Shown: positions 8,464 to 17,600, counted from the first letter of the stretch. The stretch: 31,544 nt of DNA from Lachnospiraceae bacterium UBA3762 (GCA_002371615.1 DFGA01000024.1:1-31544); one strand, 5' to 3'. A program made the numbers and translations. Notes: generated by a model not told the origin, from the sequence alone.

Positions 8464-9720
8464 ATGCGCATATTATATGATTGTTTTTCATGTTCTCCAT
8501 ATTACGGAAGTGATGAAGGCCTCGGATGGATGTGGCCGTATAAGATGAGCAAGTATCATGAAGTATGGGTCCTGATTCGTAAAGACAGAAAAGAAGGCAT
8601 CGACAGATATTGTAAAGAAAATAATATTCGCGGAATTCACTTTGTATATTGTGATCTGCCGGATTCTGTCAACATCTATTATAAGAGGAAGGCAAAAAAC
8701 AAGAACGGTACATTTGACTTCCTTCTTTATCAATACCTCTGGCAATATGTCGCCGTGCCTGTTGCAAAGAAGCTGCATAAGAAATACCATTTTGACATTG
8801 TTCACCACGCAGTCACAAACGATTTTCGTATCATAGGCCGACTTGACAGACTAGGTATTCCGTTCATATTGGGGCCGATCGGAGGTGCACAGGAGACACC
8901 GCCGTCCTTACAGTATTATGTACGGGATCACAAAAAAGTAGAGAAAGTCCGCTCTCTCCTTAACAGGATGCTTACATCCACACCCGGATACAGAAGGACC
9001 ATACGAGCGGCATTCGATGTCTTTGTGTCCAATGATGAAACTATGGAATACATTTTGCCCATAGTCAAAGATGAAGGCAAATGCCGGCTTCTCACAGAAT
9101 TAGCGATAGATGACGCAGGTGACATTCCCGAAAGAATCTGTAAAAATAATCAGGATGATACCGTATTTATCTGGGCAGGTCGTGTCGAGTACAGGAAAGG
9201 ACTGGAACTTCTTATGGATGTTTTCCGTACTATGAAAGACACATTCGGCTGGAAATTGAAGATATGCGGTACAGGAAGTGATTTAGACCACATCAAGGAG
9301 CTTTCCGCTGCTTACGGAATTGACGACAGAATAGAATTCCTCGGTTTTGTGGATCATTCCGACCTGCAAATCATGTTTGCGGAAGCTGATGCTTTCGTTT
9401 TCCCGAGTCTGCGTGAGACTACCGGCAGTGTTCTGCTCGAGTCAATGTCTGTAGGACTGCCGGTCATCAGCCTGAATCAGGGCGGTGCAAGGCAGATGAT
9501 CCGACGTGATGAAGGATACCTGATTGATTTTAACAGCAAAGAGGAATGCATTGCAGAGTTCTCGCGTGTTCTGAAAGAATGCATCGGAAATCATGAAAAA
9601 TTATATCAGATGGGCCAGCGGGCAAGAACTCGCGCATTGGCAGAATACTCATGGGCATCTAAATGTGAGTACATGAATTCAGTGTATGAAAAGGCCATTG
9701 CTGAATACAATGCCGACTGA
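8464..9720 (+). CDS. GT4-family glycosyltransferase
   Basis: This 418-residue GT-B fold enzyme starts with MRILYDCFSCSPYYGSDEG, the glycine-rich acceptor-side loop of GT4 proteins. The C-terminal nucleotide-sugar domain holds IWAGRVEYRKGLELL (about 234-248) and the EX7E motif as RETTGSVLLES (E318 and E326). GT4 members are retaining transferases acting on lipid-linked intermediates at the inner membrane face. It is the first gene of a two-gene unit with the deacetylase, has its own promoter, and ends in a weak, unpaired region rather than a terminator. Donor sugar unknown. Confidence 0.9.
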   Translation: MRILYDCFSCSPYYGSDEGLGWMWPYKMSKYHEVWVLIRKDRKEGIDRYCKENNIRGIHFVYCDLPDSVNIYYKRKAKNKNGTFDFLLYQYLWQYVAVPVAKKLHKKYHFDIVHHAVTNDFRIIGRLDRLGIPFILGPIGGAQETPPSLQYYVRDHKKVEKVRSLLNRMLTSTPGYRRTIRAAFDVFVSNDETMEYILPIVKDEGKCRLLTELAIDDAGDIPERICKNNQDDTVFIWAGRVEYRKGLELLMDVFRTMKDTFGWKLKICGTGSDLDHIKELSAAYGIDDRIEFLGFVDHSDLQIMFAEADAFVFPSLRETTGSVLLESMSVGLPVISLNQGGARQMIRRDEGYLIDFNSKEECIAEFSRVLKECIGNHEKLYQMGQRARTRALAEYSWASKCEYMNSVYEKAIAEYNAD

Positions 9721-9795
9721 AGCCCTGCACATTTTTACATGCCTGTGAAAGCGACAAAAGTTACTAATCACATCGCAAAACAAGGAGTAAATAAA

Positions 9796-10593
9796 ATGGA
9801 TAAAGCGATCATCAGCCTCTCGTTCGACGATGGGCGGGAAGATAATTACAGATTATTCAAAAAGTTCACGATTCCGCATAACATTCCGGTCACGCTGAAT
9901 GTTGCAACGGCTTATGTAGACGGCAGCATGCCGGCTGAGTCATGGCCGACTAAAAAGGGGCCTATGACAAAGGAGCAGGTAATCGAATTGTCAGGCTGTT
10001 CCTCTATAGAGCTTGCCCTTCACGGTGATGCTCATGACAACACCGAACCGGATGTGAGAGCAGGAAGGGATAAGCTTGCATCGTGGATCGGTTCACCCGA
10101 AGATGGAAAATGGGGCTTTGCAAGCCCATATTCAAAGCTCCCTGTTGAAGATTTTGTAAGTCCTGATGCTCCGCCTTTCTTCAAAAATGATATTTTATAT
10201 ATGCGGACCGGTCTCAAAAAGGAACCACTTACACAGCTTCAGGAAATCTGCAGAAAGACATGCAAAGTATTGCCGCTCCCAATCTTCTATCATACTACGT
10301 ACGGATACGCTTTCATGCAGGAATGCCCGGATAGAGTAATCTATAGTTTTCCGGTATTCAATGCTCTGAGTTTTACTTACGTAAAGGGTATTATAGACAC
10401 TGCAATCCGTTATAAGGGAGCCGTCACTCTGATGTTCCACAGTATAGAGCCTGACTCAGCGAGTGTCGACGAATGGTCCTGGGATTCAGATAAGTTCCGG
10501 AAGCTTTGTGCTTATCTTGTTAGGATGCAGAAGAGAAATAAGCTCGATATCGCTACAACGCGAGATCTTTATAACAAAATAAAGACAGACTGA
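9796..10593 (+). CDS. Polysaccharide deacetylase-like protein (NodB homology, CE4)
   Basis: From the ATG at 9796 the protein has 265 residues. NodB motif 1 is SFDDGRED (D11 catalytic base, D12 metal ligand). Motif 2 is LALHGDAH, giving metal-binding H76 and H80. An MFHS element near the C-terminus fits the late His motif. The start is chosen over the in-frame ATG at 9739 because AAGGAG lies at 9782-9787, eight bases upstream. No signal peptide or membrane segment is seen, so it would act in the cytoplasm, for example on a nucleotide sugar or lipid-linked unit, unlike secreted peptidoglycan deacetylases. It is probably cotranscribed with the GT4 upstream. Confidence 0.82.
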   Translation: MDKAIISLSFDDGREDNYRLFKKFTIPHNIPVTLNVATAYVDGSMPAESWPTKKGPMTKEQVIELSGCSSIELALHGDAHDNTEPDVRAGRDKLASWIGSPEDGKWGFASPYSKLPVEDFVSPDAPPFFKNDILYMRTGLKKEPLTQLQEICRKTCKVLPLPIFYHTTYGYAFMQECPDRVIYSFPVFNALSFTYVKGIIDTAIRYKGAVTLMFHSIEPDSASVDEWSWDSDKFRKLCAYLVRMQKRNKLDIATTRDLYNKIKTD

Positions 10594-10612
10594 GTTCGTG
10601 AAACGAAAAAAA

Positions 10613-10703
10613 GCTGTCGCAGATAAATCAACCTCTATATGAGCAGATGTCTGCAAAAATTCCTGCTCATATAGAGGTTTTGTGCCTTAGTGCGACAGCC
10701 CTT
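10613..10703. terminator. Long hairpin element B (conserved-end family)
   Basis: The outer arms GCTGTCGCA (10613-10621) and TGCGACAGC (10691-10699) pair over 9 bp. The right side keeps the family ending AGCCCTT while the left has AAAAAAGC. An inner 17-bp perfect stem pairs AACCTCTATATGAGCAG (10630-10646) with CTGCTCATATAGAGGTT (10663-10679). It sits between the convergent deacetylase and nucleotidyltransferase genes, so it would terminate both. Confidence 0.72.
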
Positions 10704-10715
10704 ACATGTTATACA

Positions 10716-11906
10716 TCAAATGTTAAGATTGACAAACAATTCTTTTATTTCATCGCTCTTTTTCTTGTCTTCGGAAATCATTTTCAGGGGATTTCCTCTC
10801 ATTATGCTGAAATACAGATACCGGATTAACTGGTATCCCCATGCAAAAGGTCTCAGCAGCAGATTATTCCTCGCAGCAGGCATACTGTATTTACTGCTAT
10901 AATTCAATCTGCCCAAAAAACCTTTGATTCCTTTGGATTCTGACATAAGCTTTACGCCTCTGTTCTCAAATGCACCTTTTTTTCCGAAATCCCCCTCACA
11001 AATCAGGTATTCCAGAAGTCGTCTGCACGATGAAGAATCAGCATCCCTGCACCATGTCAAATCATTATTGAGCCCAAAACATCTCTGACAAACTTTTGTC
11101 ATGACTTTTGCCAGGTCCTTCAAATGCACTTTTTCTGCTTCCGCACAAAAGTGCTCTTCCCAATACTGATCTGACAGATAACGTTCCGCATACACCATCC
11201 AGTCGAGCAAATGCCTGATTCCTACCCCTTCGCGCATATGCCCCGCAAAATGAACCAGAAGTGTCATCCCGTTTTGAAGGGTCGGCAATACAGGAAAAGA
11301 GTATTTATCTACTTCTACATACTCGACGTTGTCAAGTCCGTGACTGAAAAAATCAATCAGCGCCTGTGATTCCGGACTGCCATCCATTTTAGTGCCGCCC
11401 GGTCTTTTGTGTAACTCAAAAACAACATCATCTTTAGTTAACACAACATGATACTCAGCCTTATCAAGTTCTTCTGTTTTTAAGTAACCGTTATCCAGAA
11501 GCAGTTGATAAACACTTTCATATTCATCCTCTCTGACCAGAAAATCAATATCCCCGCTTTTCCGGAGCTCCGGCACAGGATAAAGCACGGCATTGGTCAT
11601 GCCCTTCATGATTGCAAAGTCAAAACCCGCTGAAGAAAGCAGATTGACCAGCTCCTGTTGACAGTACATCAACATATACCAGCTGTTATATTGCTCAATG
11701 ACCGACTGTGACCATTCCCGATCTAAATCGGTATCAGTAAACGATCCTTTTCTTTTTTTGTAGATCTCATATCCAAGAGGCGCCACCGCCTGCTGGCTCA
11801 TGTCCTTATATATTCCCCACCAATCCGGTTCAGCTGAAAGATCAGCTGAACCACCACTCAAGGCTTCCTTTATGATCTCTATTTCATCCCGTTCCGTCTG
11901 ATTCAT
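10716..11906 (-). CDS. NTP_transf_5-type nucleotidyltransferase family protein
   Basis: This 396-residue protein matches the uncharacterised nucleotidyltransferase family (PF14907 type). The diagnostic region has IMKGM (99-103) followed by RKSGDIDFLV, giving D119 and D121 as the metal-binding pair of the polymerase-beta-like fold. A later ELHKRP element also fits. The family is common in exopolysaccharide and peptide-natural-product clusters, but its substrate is not established. It is the last gene of the minus-strand operon, 44 bases after the flippase, with AGGGGG (11911-11916, complement) as ribosome site. A role in modifying a sugar or carrier by nucleotidyl transfer is a guess. Confidence 0.75.
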   Translation of the reverse strand: MNQTERDEIEIIKEALSGGSADLSAEPDWWGIYKDMSQQAVAPLGYEIYKKRKGSFTDTDLDREWSQSVIEQYNSWYMLMYCQQELVNLLSSAGFDFAIMKGMTNAVLYPVPELRKSGDIDFLVREDEYESVYQLLLDNGYLKTEELDKAEYHVVLTKDDVVFELHKRPGGTKMDGSPESQALIDFFSHGLDNVEYVEVDKYSFPVLPTLQNGMTLLVHFAGHMREGVGIRHLLDWMVYAERYLSDQYWEEHFCAEAEKVHLKDLAKVMTKVCQRCFGLNNDLTWCRDADSSSCRRLLEYLICEGDFGKKGAFENRGVKLMSESKGIKGFLGRLNYSSKYSMPAARNNLLLRPFAWGYQLIRYLYFSIMRGNPLKMISEDKKKSDEIKELFVNLNI

Positions 11907-11950
11907 ATTACCCCCTGATGCTGCCGAACGTCCCCTTATATGTATCAGTA

Positions 11951-13483
11951 TCAGTTTCTATTCCTATTCTTCAGTCTTCCCAAATACTCATTTACCAGAT
12001 ACATTACAAAGTCCAGTTCCTCAGATTTTGCAAAAACGACCAATACGAATATCGCTGCCAGAGCGACGCTGATAACGCCCAGTATCAGGAACGTAAGAAG
12101 ATACCCAAATGACAAACGCTGTGCAATAAAATGGATGATTCCGCAGCTCGCACAGAATATCGCCAGCATTCTGATCCATAAAAAAGCATATGAGATGGGG
12201 CTTGACTTAAAATATCTGTTAAACAGAAAATATGTTTTTGATGTAATCTCAATCAGGTATGTACAACAAGTTCCGATAAATATTCCCGGTAATCCGATAA
12301 TCTTTCCGAGCACAATTGACACAACAAGATTAACAACGGCACTGACACCGGATATATTCCTGCCGATCTCAAAATAACCGGTCATGTGCATTGCGGAACT
12401 CAAAGGTCTGTAGGTAATCGTCGTAAAGAGGAGCAGGCTATAAAGAAATACCATCTCCTCAGAAATCAGAAAGCTCTTATCTTTAAGCCAGAGCATGATA
12501 AATGACTGTATGCATGCAAAAATACCGACTCCCCCAATTAATGCGAAAAGGAAGAACACAAAAGTCAGTCTTTTCAGAACCTGTATCTTCTTATCGTTGT
12601 CCGCAGTCACGAACAGATTTCCGAAACTTGCTTCCGTTGAATCCCAGACTTTGTCAGCCAGCGTTGTGAAAACATTGGTAATCATTGTATAGTTACCGCA
12701 GTAACCGACCATTAAGGTTCCTATCAGCTTTGATATCAGTATATTATCGGTACTGTTGACTACCTTTCCTGCTATCTGTTTAACAAAGATATTCTTTACA
12801 TTCGTGAAAATCTGCCTTTTCTCCTCCGCAGGCAGTGTCGGATCGTCCTTGAGATAAGGATATCTTTTGTCTACAGCTCTAGATGCAATAGCGTTCGTAA
12901 TAATCGTCAGTGAGATATTGCCAATCAGATACGGTAAATAAGATTTCGTCAGGCGCATTATGATAATAAGCGCAATCGAGCCGACAGTTCGGCACACCAT
13001 GTTGATATTGGTGTATACATATTGTTTCTGATCGGCCTGCACAAGAGAAATCTTATAGGATAACAGATAAGAAACCGAATTCTGAAAGACGAACAGTACA
13101 TAGACTATTCGCAGATATCCGAGAGAAATATCTACCTTTTCAATCAGCAGGTGGATTATCGGAACGAGAGCTAATCCGACCGTCATCGTGACTGCAGCGA
13201 TAGCCATATACGCTTTCTTATAGAGGTACATGAGCTGGCAGATCTTCTTTTCATCCCCTTCCGCGAGCGGCTTATAGAGATTATAGACGATTGCAGAACC
13301 GATTCCCAATTCTGCAAGCGAAAGGGTAGAGATAACATCCGAAAACAGAGAATTTAAAGAAGCAGGCAAAATCCCCAGTGAACGTAGCATTTCGGTACGC
13401 AACATGAAGGACAGCAGCACTGTTACTCCCTGTGACAAAAATGCAAACAATAAATTCTTTATGCTCTTATCTGTTCTATTCAT
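11951..13483 (-). CDS. Wzx-type polysaccharide flippase (MOP superfamily)
   Basis: The 510-residue protein consists of alternating hydrophobic segments, about twelve to fourteen, without extensive soluble domains, as in Wzx/RfbX exporters. The N-terminus (NLLFAFLSQGVTVLLSFMLR) and the LAELGIGSAIVYNLYKPLAEGD element are typical. It should flip the undecaprenyl-linked repeat unit to the outer membrane face for the Wzy polymerase encoded in the divergent operon. AAGGAT about eight bases upstream supports the ATG. It follows the sulfotransferase gene by 36 bases. Substrate specificity cannot be read. Confidence 0.9.
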   Translation of the reverse strand: MNRTDKSIKNLLFAFLSQGVTVLLSFMLRTEMLRSLGILPASLNSLFSDVISTLSLAELGIGSAIVYNLYKPLAEGDEKKICQLMYLYKKAYMAIAAVTMTVGLALVPIIHLLIEKVDISLGYLRIVYVLFVFQNSVSYLLSYKISLVQADQKQYVYTNINMVCRTVGSIALIIIMRLTKSYLPYLIGNISLTIITNAIASRAVDKRYPYLKDDPTLPAEEKRQIFTNVKNIFVKQIAGKVVNSTDNILISKLIGTLMVGYCGNYTMITNVFTTLADKVWDSTEASFGNLFVTADNDKKIQVLKRLTFVFFLFALIGGVGIFACIQSFIMLWLKDKSFLISEEMVFLYSLLLFTTITYRPLSSAMHMTGYFEIGRNISGVSAVVNLVVSIVLGKIIGLPGIFIGTCCTYLIEITSKTYFLFNRYFKSSPISYAFLWIRMLAIFCASCGIIHFIAQRLSFGYLLTFLILGVISVALAAIFVLVVFAKSEELDFVMYLVNEYLGRLKNRNRN

Positions 13484-13519
13484 TACCTAACATCCTTCAT
13501 TTAATTAAGGAATATTGAG

Positions 13520-14569
13520 TCAACCGTTATATAGCAATTCCGGAACTGCGTCCTCAAGATAACGGATCTCTCTTTCATATTTTGTTGCACGCTTGTACTG
13601 TCTCATATACTTATTCTTAGTCTTAGGATCAAAATGTTTTCCCATTTCAACGTGATCTTCTGATGAAAGTTCGCAGAATTCTTCTACCTTTGAAACCGTC
13701 CCTTCGTAATCTTCGAAGAGATCTTCATAATATATACGCAGTACCTGTTTCTCATCGCCTTCCGGTTTTTCAATCTTCCTCACCCGCTTCATGAATGCTG
13801 CAAACTCTTCTATCTTGATCGGTACCGGAGATTCGGCGTCATAGTGGTCGAGGCGATGACGTGCTTCCACATAGACATCACGGATATCACGGCTCATCAC
13901 GATCACACGGAGTTCCTTCGCAGAGACGTATTTACTCAGCCTGAATAAATTCTGCGGAAGAAGAAAATGATCCAGTAAAAGCACACCCTTCGATGTACCC
14001 CGACATAAACCGAGATAAGTACGGATGAATTTCCCGGCTGCCTCGTAGAACTTCTCCTCTGTCGGAAACGCATACCTTGTGAGACCGTCATCGTACTTCT
14101 TTTTGTAAGAAATATTTTCAAAAAAATTCGCACTGTACGGTTCTTTTTTCAGGCGGTGTATCGCACTGGAAGCAGTATGCTTGACTGAAAACTTCATCTC
14201 TTCATCGTAATACCATTTTGCCTGAAGTGTGAAATCAGTAAGATCATCTATCAGAGCATCGACAGCTTCCATAAATGCCGGACCAAATCGTTCTTTATAA
14301 TTACCGTACCAGCCATAATTGTTTTTATAAAGGTTACTCATGGCTTGATAGAAAGCATTGAGTGCTTCATCGGAACGATGTATATTGTTCCCCCTGAGCA
14401 GCTTGTCTTCCATGTCAAAAAGGCCATCCGGCATGTAAAGCGGTAGATGTTCACATGGATTTTTCTCCAGTACACCTGCTGTAGTTGTACGATACTCTGT
14501 CAGAAGGTGATATATCGCCGAAGAACCGGTTGCATAATAACCTGTAGGTGTGATTGCAAGATTACTCAC
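13520..14569 (-). CDS. PAPS-dependent sulfotransferase-like protein
   Basis: This 349-residue protein has the arrangement of a P-loop sulfotransferase. An N-terminal loop TPTGYYATGSSAIYHLL (7-23) sits where the 5'-phosphosulfate-binding loop should be. VIVMSRDIRDVYVE (R227, D228, R230, D231) matches the 3'-phosphate-binding RDPRD element. LRIYYEDLFEDY (about 278-289) and a C-terminal HFDPKTKNKYMRQYK fit the end of the fold. It would transfer sulfate from PAPS to a sugar hydroxyl. The N-terminal loop lacks a clear RSGST form, so activity is likely but not certain. The start is GTG, overlapping the upstream TGA by four bases (GTGA), which suggests translational coupling to the GT32 gene. Confidence 0.7.
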   Translation of the reverse strand: MSNLAITPTGYYATGSSAIYHLLTEYRTTTAGVLEKNPCEHLPLYMPDGLFDMEDKLLRGNNIHRSDEALNAFYQAMSNLYKNNYGWYGNYKERFGPAFMEAVDALIDDLTDFTLQAKWYYDEEMKFSVKHTASSAIHRLKKEPYSANFFENISYKKKYDDGLTRYAFPTEEKFYEAAGKFIRTYLGLCRGTSKGVLLLDHFLLPQNLFRLSKYVSAKELRVIVMSRDIRDVYVEARHRLDHYDAESPVPIKIEEFAAFMKRVRKIEKPEGDEKQVLRIYYEDLFEDYEGTVSKVEEFCELSSEDHVEMGKHFDPKTKNKYMRQYKRATKYEREIRYLEDAVPELLYNG

Positions 14570-15312
14570 TGTTTTTTCCCTTTCAGTTTTGCGCGGAGCG
14601 CATCATAAAAGTCATCACCGAACACTTTGCGGGTCAAGTCCATCATAGCCCCTTTCAGCTTATCTTTTCTGCTTACTTCAATCCAGCTGGAAGCCATGTG
14701 ATGAACCGTACATGTCCTTTCAGTCGTCTTAGGATGCCAGTTATGTACATCCCAGGCAGCAAAGTAATCTTTCGGATAAACCGCAATTCCACCGGGAAGT
14801 TCCTGATACTCATCACGGTCAAGATCGAGACCCTTTGTTTCGGCGAACTCACTCAGAACATCATTTATGTTCGTAAGGTCAAGTTCTCCGTTCTCCATTA
14901 AAAAATGGCGTGTATGATAACTCTGCTCGAATTCGGAAATAAAAGGATCATGCTTCTTGCAGGCAATAAAAGCCGTTGTCAAAAGTCTTTCACTCTCGAA
15001 TCCGAGAACAACACTTTTTCCCTCAAGGTACTTGCTGAAGTCCTTGACCGCTTCGATATCCGTGTCGAAATATACTCCGCCGTGATCAGCCAGCTCTTTT
15101 ACCCTGACATAGTCTGCTACGAACGCATATTTCTTTGCTTCATAAGCCTCTTTCACATAGTCCGGAGCCGTATTTAAATCAAAGTTCTTTTCGCTCCACC
15201 TGACGATTTTATAATCAGGCAGCACCTTTCGCCAGGTAATCATATATCGTCTGATATCTTCCGGCAGGGGTTTCCCGCCGAACCAACAATAATGTATAAC
15301 TTTCGGAATCAT
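14566..15312 (-). CDS. GT32-type glycosyltransferase with DXD motif
   Basis: From the ATG at 15312 the protein has 248 residues and opens with MIPKVIHYCWFGGKPLP, the hallmark of the DXD-sugar (PF04488, GT32) family. The motif FVADYVRVKELADHGGVYFDTD ends with the metal- and sugar-binding D83 and D85. The start at 15312 is preferred over 15345 because GGAAGGTG lies just upstream and the family motif then begins at residue 1. The gap to the preceding GT4 gene is seven bases. Family members add hexoses (often galactose or mannose) in capsule synthesis; the donor here is unknown. Confidence 0.88.
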   Translation of the reverse strand: MIPKVIHYCWFGGKPLPEDIRRYMITWRKVLPDYKIVRWSEKNFDLNTAPDYVKEAYEAKKYAFVADYVRVKELADHGGVYFDTDIEAVKDFSKYLEGKSVVLGFESERLLTTAFIACKKHDPFISEFEQSYHTRHFLMENGELDLTNINDVLSEFAETKGLDLDRDEYQELPGGIAVYPKDYFAAWDVHNWHPKTTERTCTVHHMASSWIEVSRKDKLKGAMMDLTRKVFGDDFYDALRAKLKGKKQ

Positions 15313-15319
15313 ATTCGCG

Positions 15320-16552
15320 TCACCTTCCACGTTTCTTCCATTCAATCAGCTTCTTATAATAATGCATAAGCTTTCTCACATAGTTCTCGGCGGAATACTT
15401 TTCTCTTGCCATTTCAACTATCTGCTCACCGTCCCAGGACGCAGCATCCATCATACGGATCTTTTCCGCAAGGTCATCGACGTCGTTAGGAGTAAAGACA
15501 TATCCCGTTATTCCGTCCGTAACAAGTTCCGGCAGACCTCCATTTCTGCTGACAATGGCCGGACGACCGGCAGCCTGTGCCTCCATGATAGAATACGGAG
15601 CATTCTCACAGCACTCACTCGGCATACATACGCAGTGTGCATTTGCCACAACATCTTTAAGATCCTGACCCGTCTTGAAACCGAGAAGCGGTACTTTCTC
15701 CTCAAGATGCAGTTCACTGATCAGTGCACGGATTTCCTCTTCCTCAGGGCCTCGTCCGACAATATAAAGCGGCTTATCTATTCCTGAAGCAGCATAGCCC
15801 TTAATAAGCGTAAGTACGCCTTTTTCACGGCTTAACCGTCCGAAATACAGGAAATACTTTCCGTCATCGGTACCGTTTTTGAATTCAGTTCCGACAGGAA
15901 GGAAATTTGCCATATAACGGATCGGTCCCTTTGTCACTTTTGCCTCTTCAAGTCTTCGTTTATGATGCATGGAAGGAGTAATTATAAGATCCATATGACG
16001 ATATGTGCCTTTCATCTTATAGACCAGTGACTCCATGACAGCAAGAGTGCTCTTGGCTTTTGAATCCTTCATGCACGCGGTCTTTATGCAATGCAGATAA
16101 TCGCCGTGAAGGCATGCGTCACATATCTGACCGTGATTCATCATAAGATAGGTCGGGCAGACAGCTTTGAGATCGTGAGATGTGTACACGATGGGGATAT
16201 CCCTTTTTACCGCTTCATCCACTATAGATCCCGTCAGCTGGCTCTGAAAAATGTTGAGATGGATAATATCCGGTTCCTCATCATCGAGGAGCTGAGCAAA
16301 CTTTGTTTTTGCCTCAAATGAGTATAATAGTTTAGCAGACTGTTTTGCCATCTCGGGAATACTCATTTTGCCGTTATAATCAATGTTGTCAACAAAGTAC
16401 TGCTCCTGCTCGCACGGAAGATTTTCCGGATGTTTCATGGAAAAGTAAATTACTTCAACTCCCCTCTCTTTTAACATATTCCCCAGTGCGAAATAGTAAG
16501 TCTCGGAGCCACCCTTTAAATAATGAAATTTGTTGACAAGCAATACTTTCAC
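15320..16552 (-). CDS. GT4-family glycosyltransferase with Cys-rich insert
   Basis: The 410-residue GT-B enzyme has KFHYLKGGSETYYF (8-21) for the N-terminal glycine loop, YFGRLSREKGVLTLI (236-250) and EX7E as CENAPYSIMEA (E316 and E324). Five cysteines (C132, C144, C147, C155, C160) sit in a CP..C..C..C..C pattern in the N-terminal domain, a subfamily trait that could bind a metal. The start is GTG and overlaps the upstream TGA by four bases (GTGA). It is the fourth gene of the operon. The product is probably a retaining transferase adding one sugar of the repeat unit. Confidence 0.9.
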   Translation of the reverse strand: MKVLLVNKFHYLKGGSETYYFALGNMLKERGVEVIYFSMKHPENLPCEQEQYFVDNIDYNGKMSIPEMAKQSAKLLYSFEAKTKFAQLLDDEEPDIIHLNIFQSQLTGSIVDEAVKRDIPIVYTSHDLKAVCPTYLMMNHGQICDACLHGDYLHCIKTACMKDSKAKSTLAVMESLVYKMKGTYRHMDLIITPSMHHKRRLEEAKVTKGPIRYMANFLPVGTEFKNGTDDGKYFLYFGRLSREKGVLTLIKGYAASGIDKPLYIVGRGPEEEEIRALISELHLEEKVPLLGFKTGQDLKDVVANAHCVCMPSECCENAPYSIMEAQAAGRPAIVSRNGGLPELVTDGITGYVFTPNDVDDLAEKIRMMDAASWDGEQIVEMAREKYSAENYVRKLMHYYKKLIEWKKRGR

Positions 16553-17481
16553 TTCCAGTACCTCTTTTTCTTAAATTTCTTTTTCCTGACAAGATACTCG
16601 ATATCGATAATCTCGAAATCTTCCGTAGCACTATACGTATGTGTGCCAATCAACCTGTTTCTCGTTCCCTTACAATGAACCTGCTTCGGAAGAATCTCAC
16701 GAATCAGTTCTCCGATTTTTCCATCCTTCCATTCCATGAATTTTGTCGAGAAGCCGTACACTGCGGGAGTACTTCTCTGCACCGGACATATCGTACCGTT
16801 CACGATCGGACCCGCCATTCTTGATTCGTATGTATATTCCTCTGTATCCCTGTCGATCCACTCCGCGCTGATATTTCCATTCTCACGAACCAAACGATAA
16901 CGTACGAATCGTGTTAATTTAGGATCCACCGGATCATATTCCGATCCGAGAAGGTATACAGCATCCTCTGTAATTTCCGTGACTACAGAGTCAACGATTT
17001 TGTGCCCTTCCAGAAATCTGCCGGCACGGCGCCACTTCCACGGGAATTCCACACAGCGGTAGAGGCAGATTTCCTCAATCATTTCAGTTTCAGGGAGCAT
17101 GTAAAGTTCTCCGTTCCATTCAAATGTCATTGGGAAGGACATATGAAACGGCTCAATAATTACCTGATGCGGCTTCTTCTTATAAATCGAATCGCCTGTC
17201 AGCGCAACCGTCGCAATGCTGCCTAAATTCGTCTTTCTGTCCATGCATTCCAGAAATACGACCTGTTTTCCCTGATATTCACAGACCAACGGATCTGCAT
17301 ACCAGTATCTTGCAGTATTGGGCACCAATGTAAAGGGCTGATCCAGACCTTTCTCGGTGTATAATTCCCTGCCCTTTATTCTCTCTCTGTAGCCCCATGA
17401 AAATGCGACTTCATAACCGATCAGTTTTTTAAAACCGAGCCAGAGACCTAATCTTTTCGCCTTTTGAAACAGCGTTTCCAT
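16549..17481 (-). CDS. GINT1_N-like beta-propeller protein, stand-alone
   Basis: This 310-residue protein has the pattern of the domain named after the N-terminus of plant glucosamine inositolphosphorylceramide transferase. YWYADPLV (59-66, D63), VVFLECMD (74-81, E78), the PFHMSFPMTFEWNGELYMLPE stretch (111-131, E131) and LYRCVEFPWKW (140-150) are its landmark motifs. The fold expected is a five-bladed propeller like GH43/GH32 enzymes, with the Asp and Glu in hydrolase-like positions. In bacteria the domain is often fused to a formyltransferase-like domain in polysaccharide clusters; here it is alone. The role is unknown, with sugar binding or transfer inferred. AAAGGAGGT (17487-17495, complement) is an unusually strong ribosome site. 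Confidence 0.65.
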   Translation of the reverse strand: METLFQKAKRLGLWLGFKKLIGYEVAFSWGYRERIKGRELYTEKGLDQPFTLVPNTARYWYADPLVCEYQGKQVVFLECMDRKTNLGSIATVALTGDSIYKKKPHQVIIEPFHMSFPMTFEWNGELYMLPETEMIEEICLYRCVEFPWKWRRAGRFLEGHKIVDSVVTEITEDAVYLLGSEYDPVDPKLTRFVRYRLVRENGNISAEWIDRDTEEYTYESRMAGPIVNGTICPVQRSTPAVYGFSTKFMEWKDGKIGELIREILPKQVHCKGTRNRLIGTHTYSATEDFEIIDIEYLVRKKKFKKKRYWK

Positions 17482-17524
17482 GCATTACCTCCTTTAAGTC
17501 GTCCTATATAAAATTCAATCCGAT

Positions 17525-17600
17525 TCAAGACTCGCTCGCGAGACTCGGCACGGGATTCGGGTCAGCGTTAGCTGACATCTTCCAAACCGAATCCCTGCGC
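17525..17600. repeat. Nested palindromic region inside the minus-strand operon
   Basis: GGGATTCGG (17552-17560) pairs with CCGAATCCC (17587-17595), enclosing a hairpin GTCAGC-GTTA-GCTGAC (17561-17576). A smaller CTCG-CTCG-CGAG hairpin lies at 17531-17542. The region fills the 140-base gap between the Cps2T-like and GINT1_N-like genes, the largest in the operon. It looks like a REP-like element, or an RNA structure that could modulate downstream expression. Only one copy is seen here. Confidence 0.55.
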
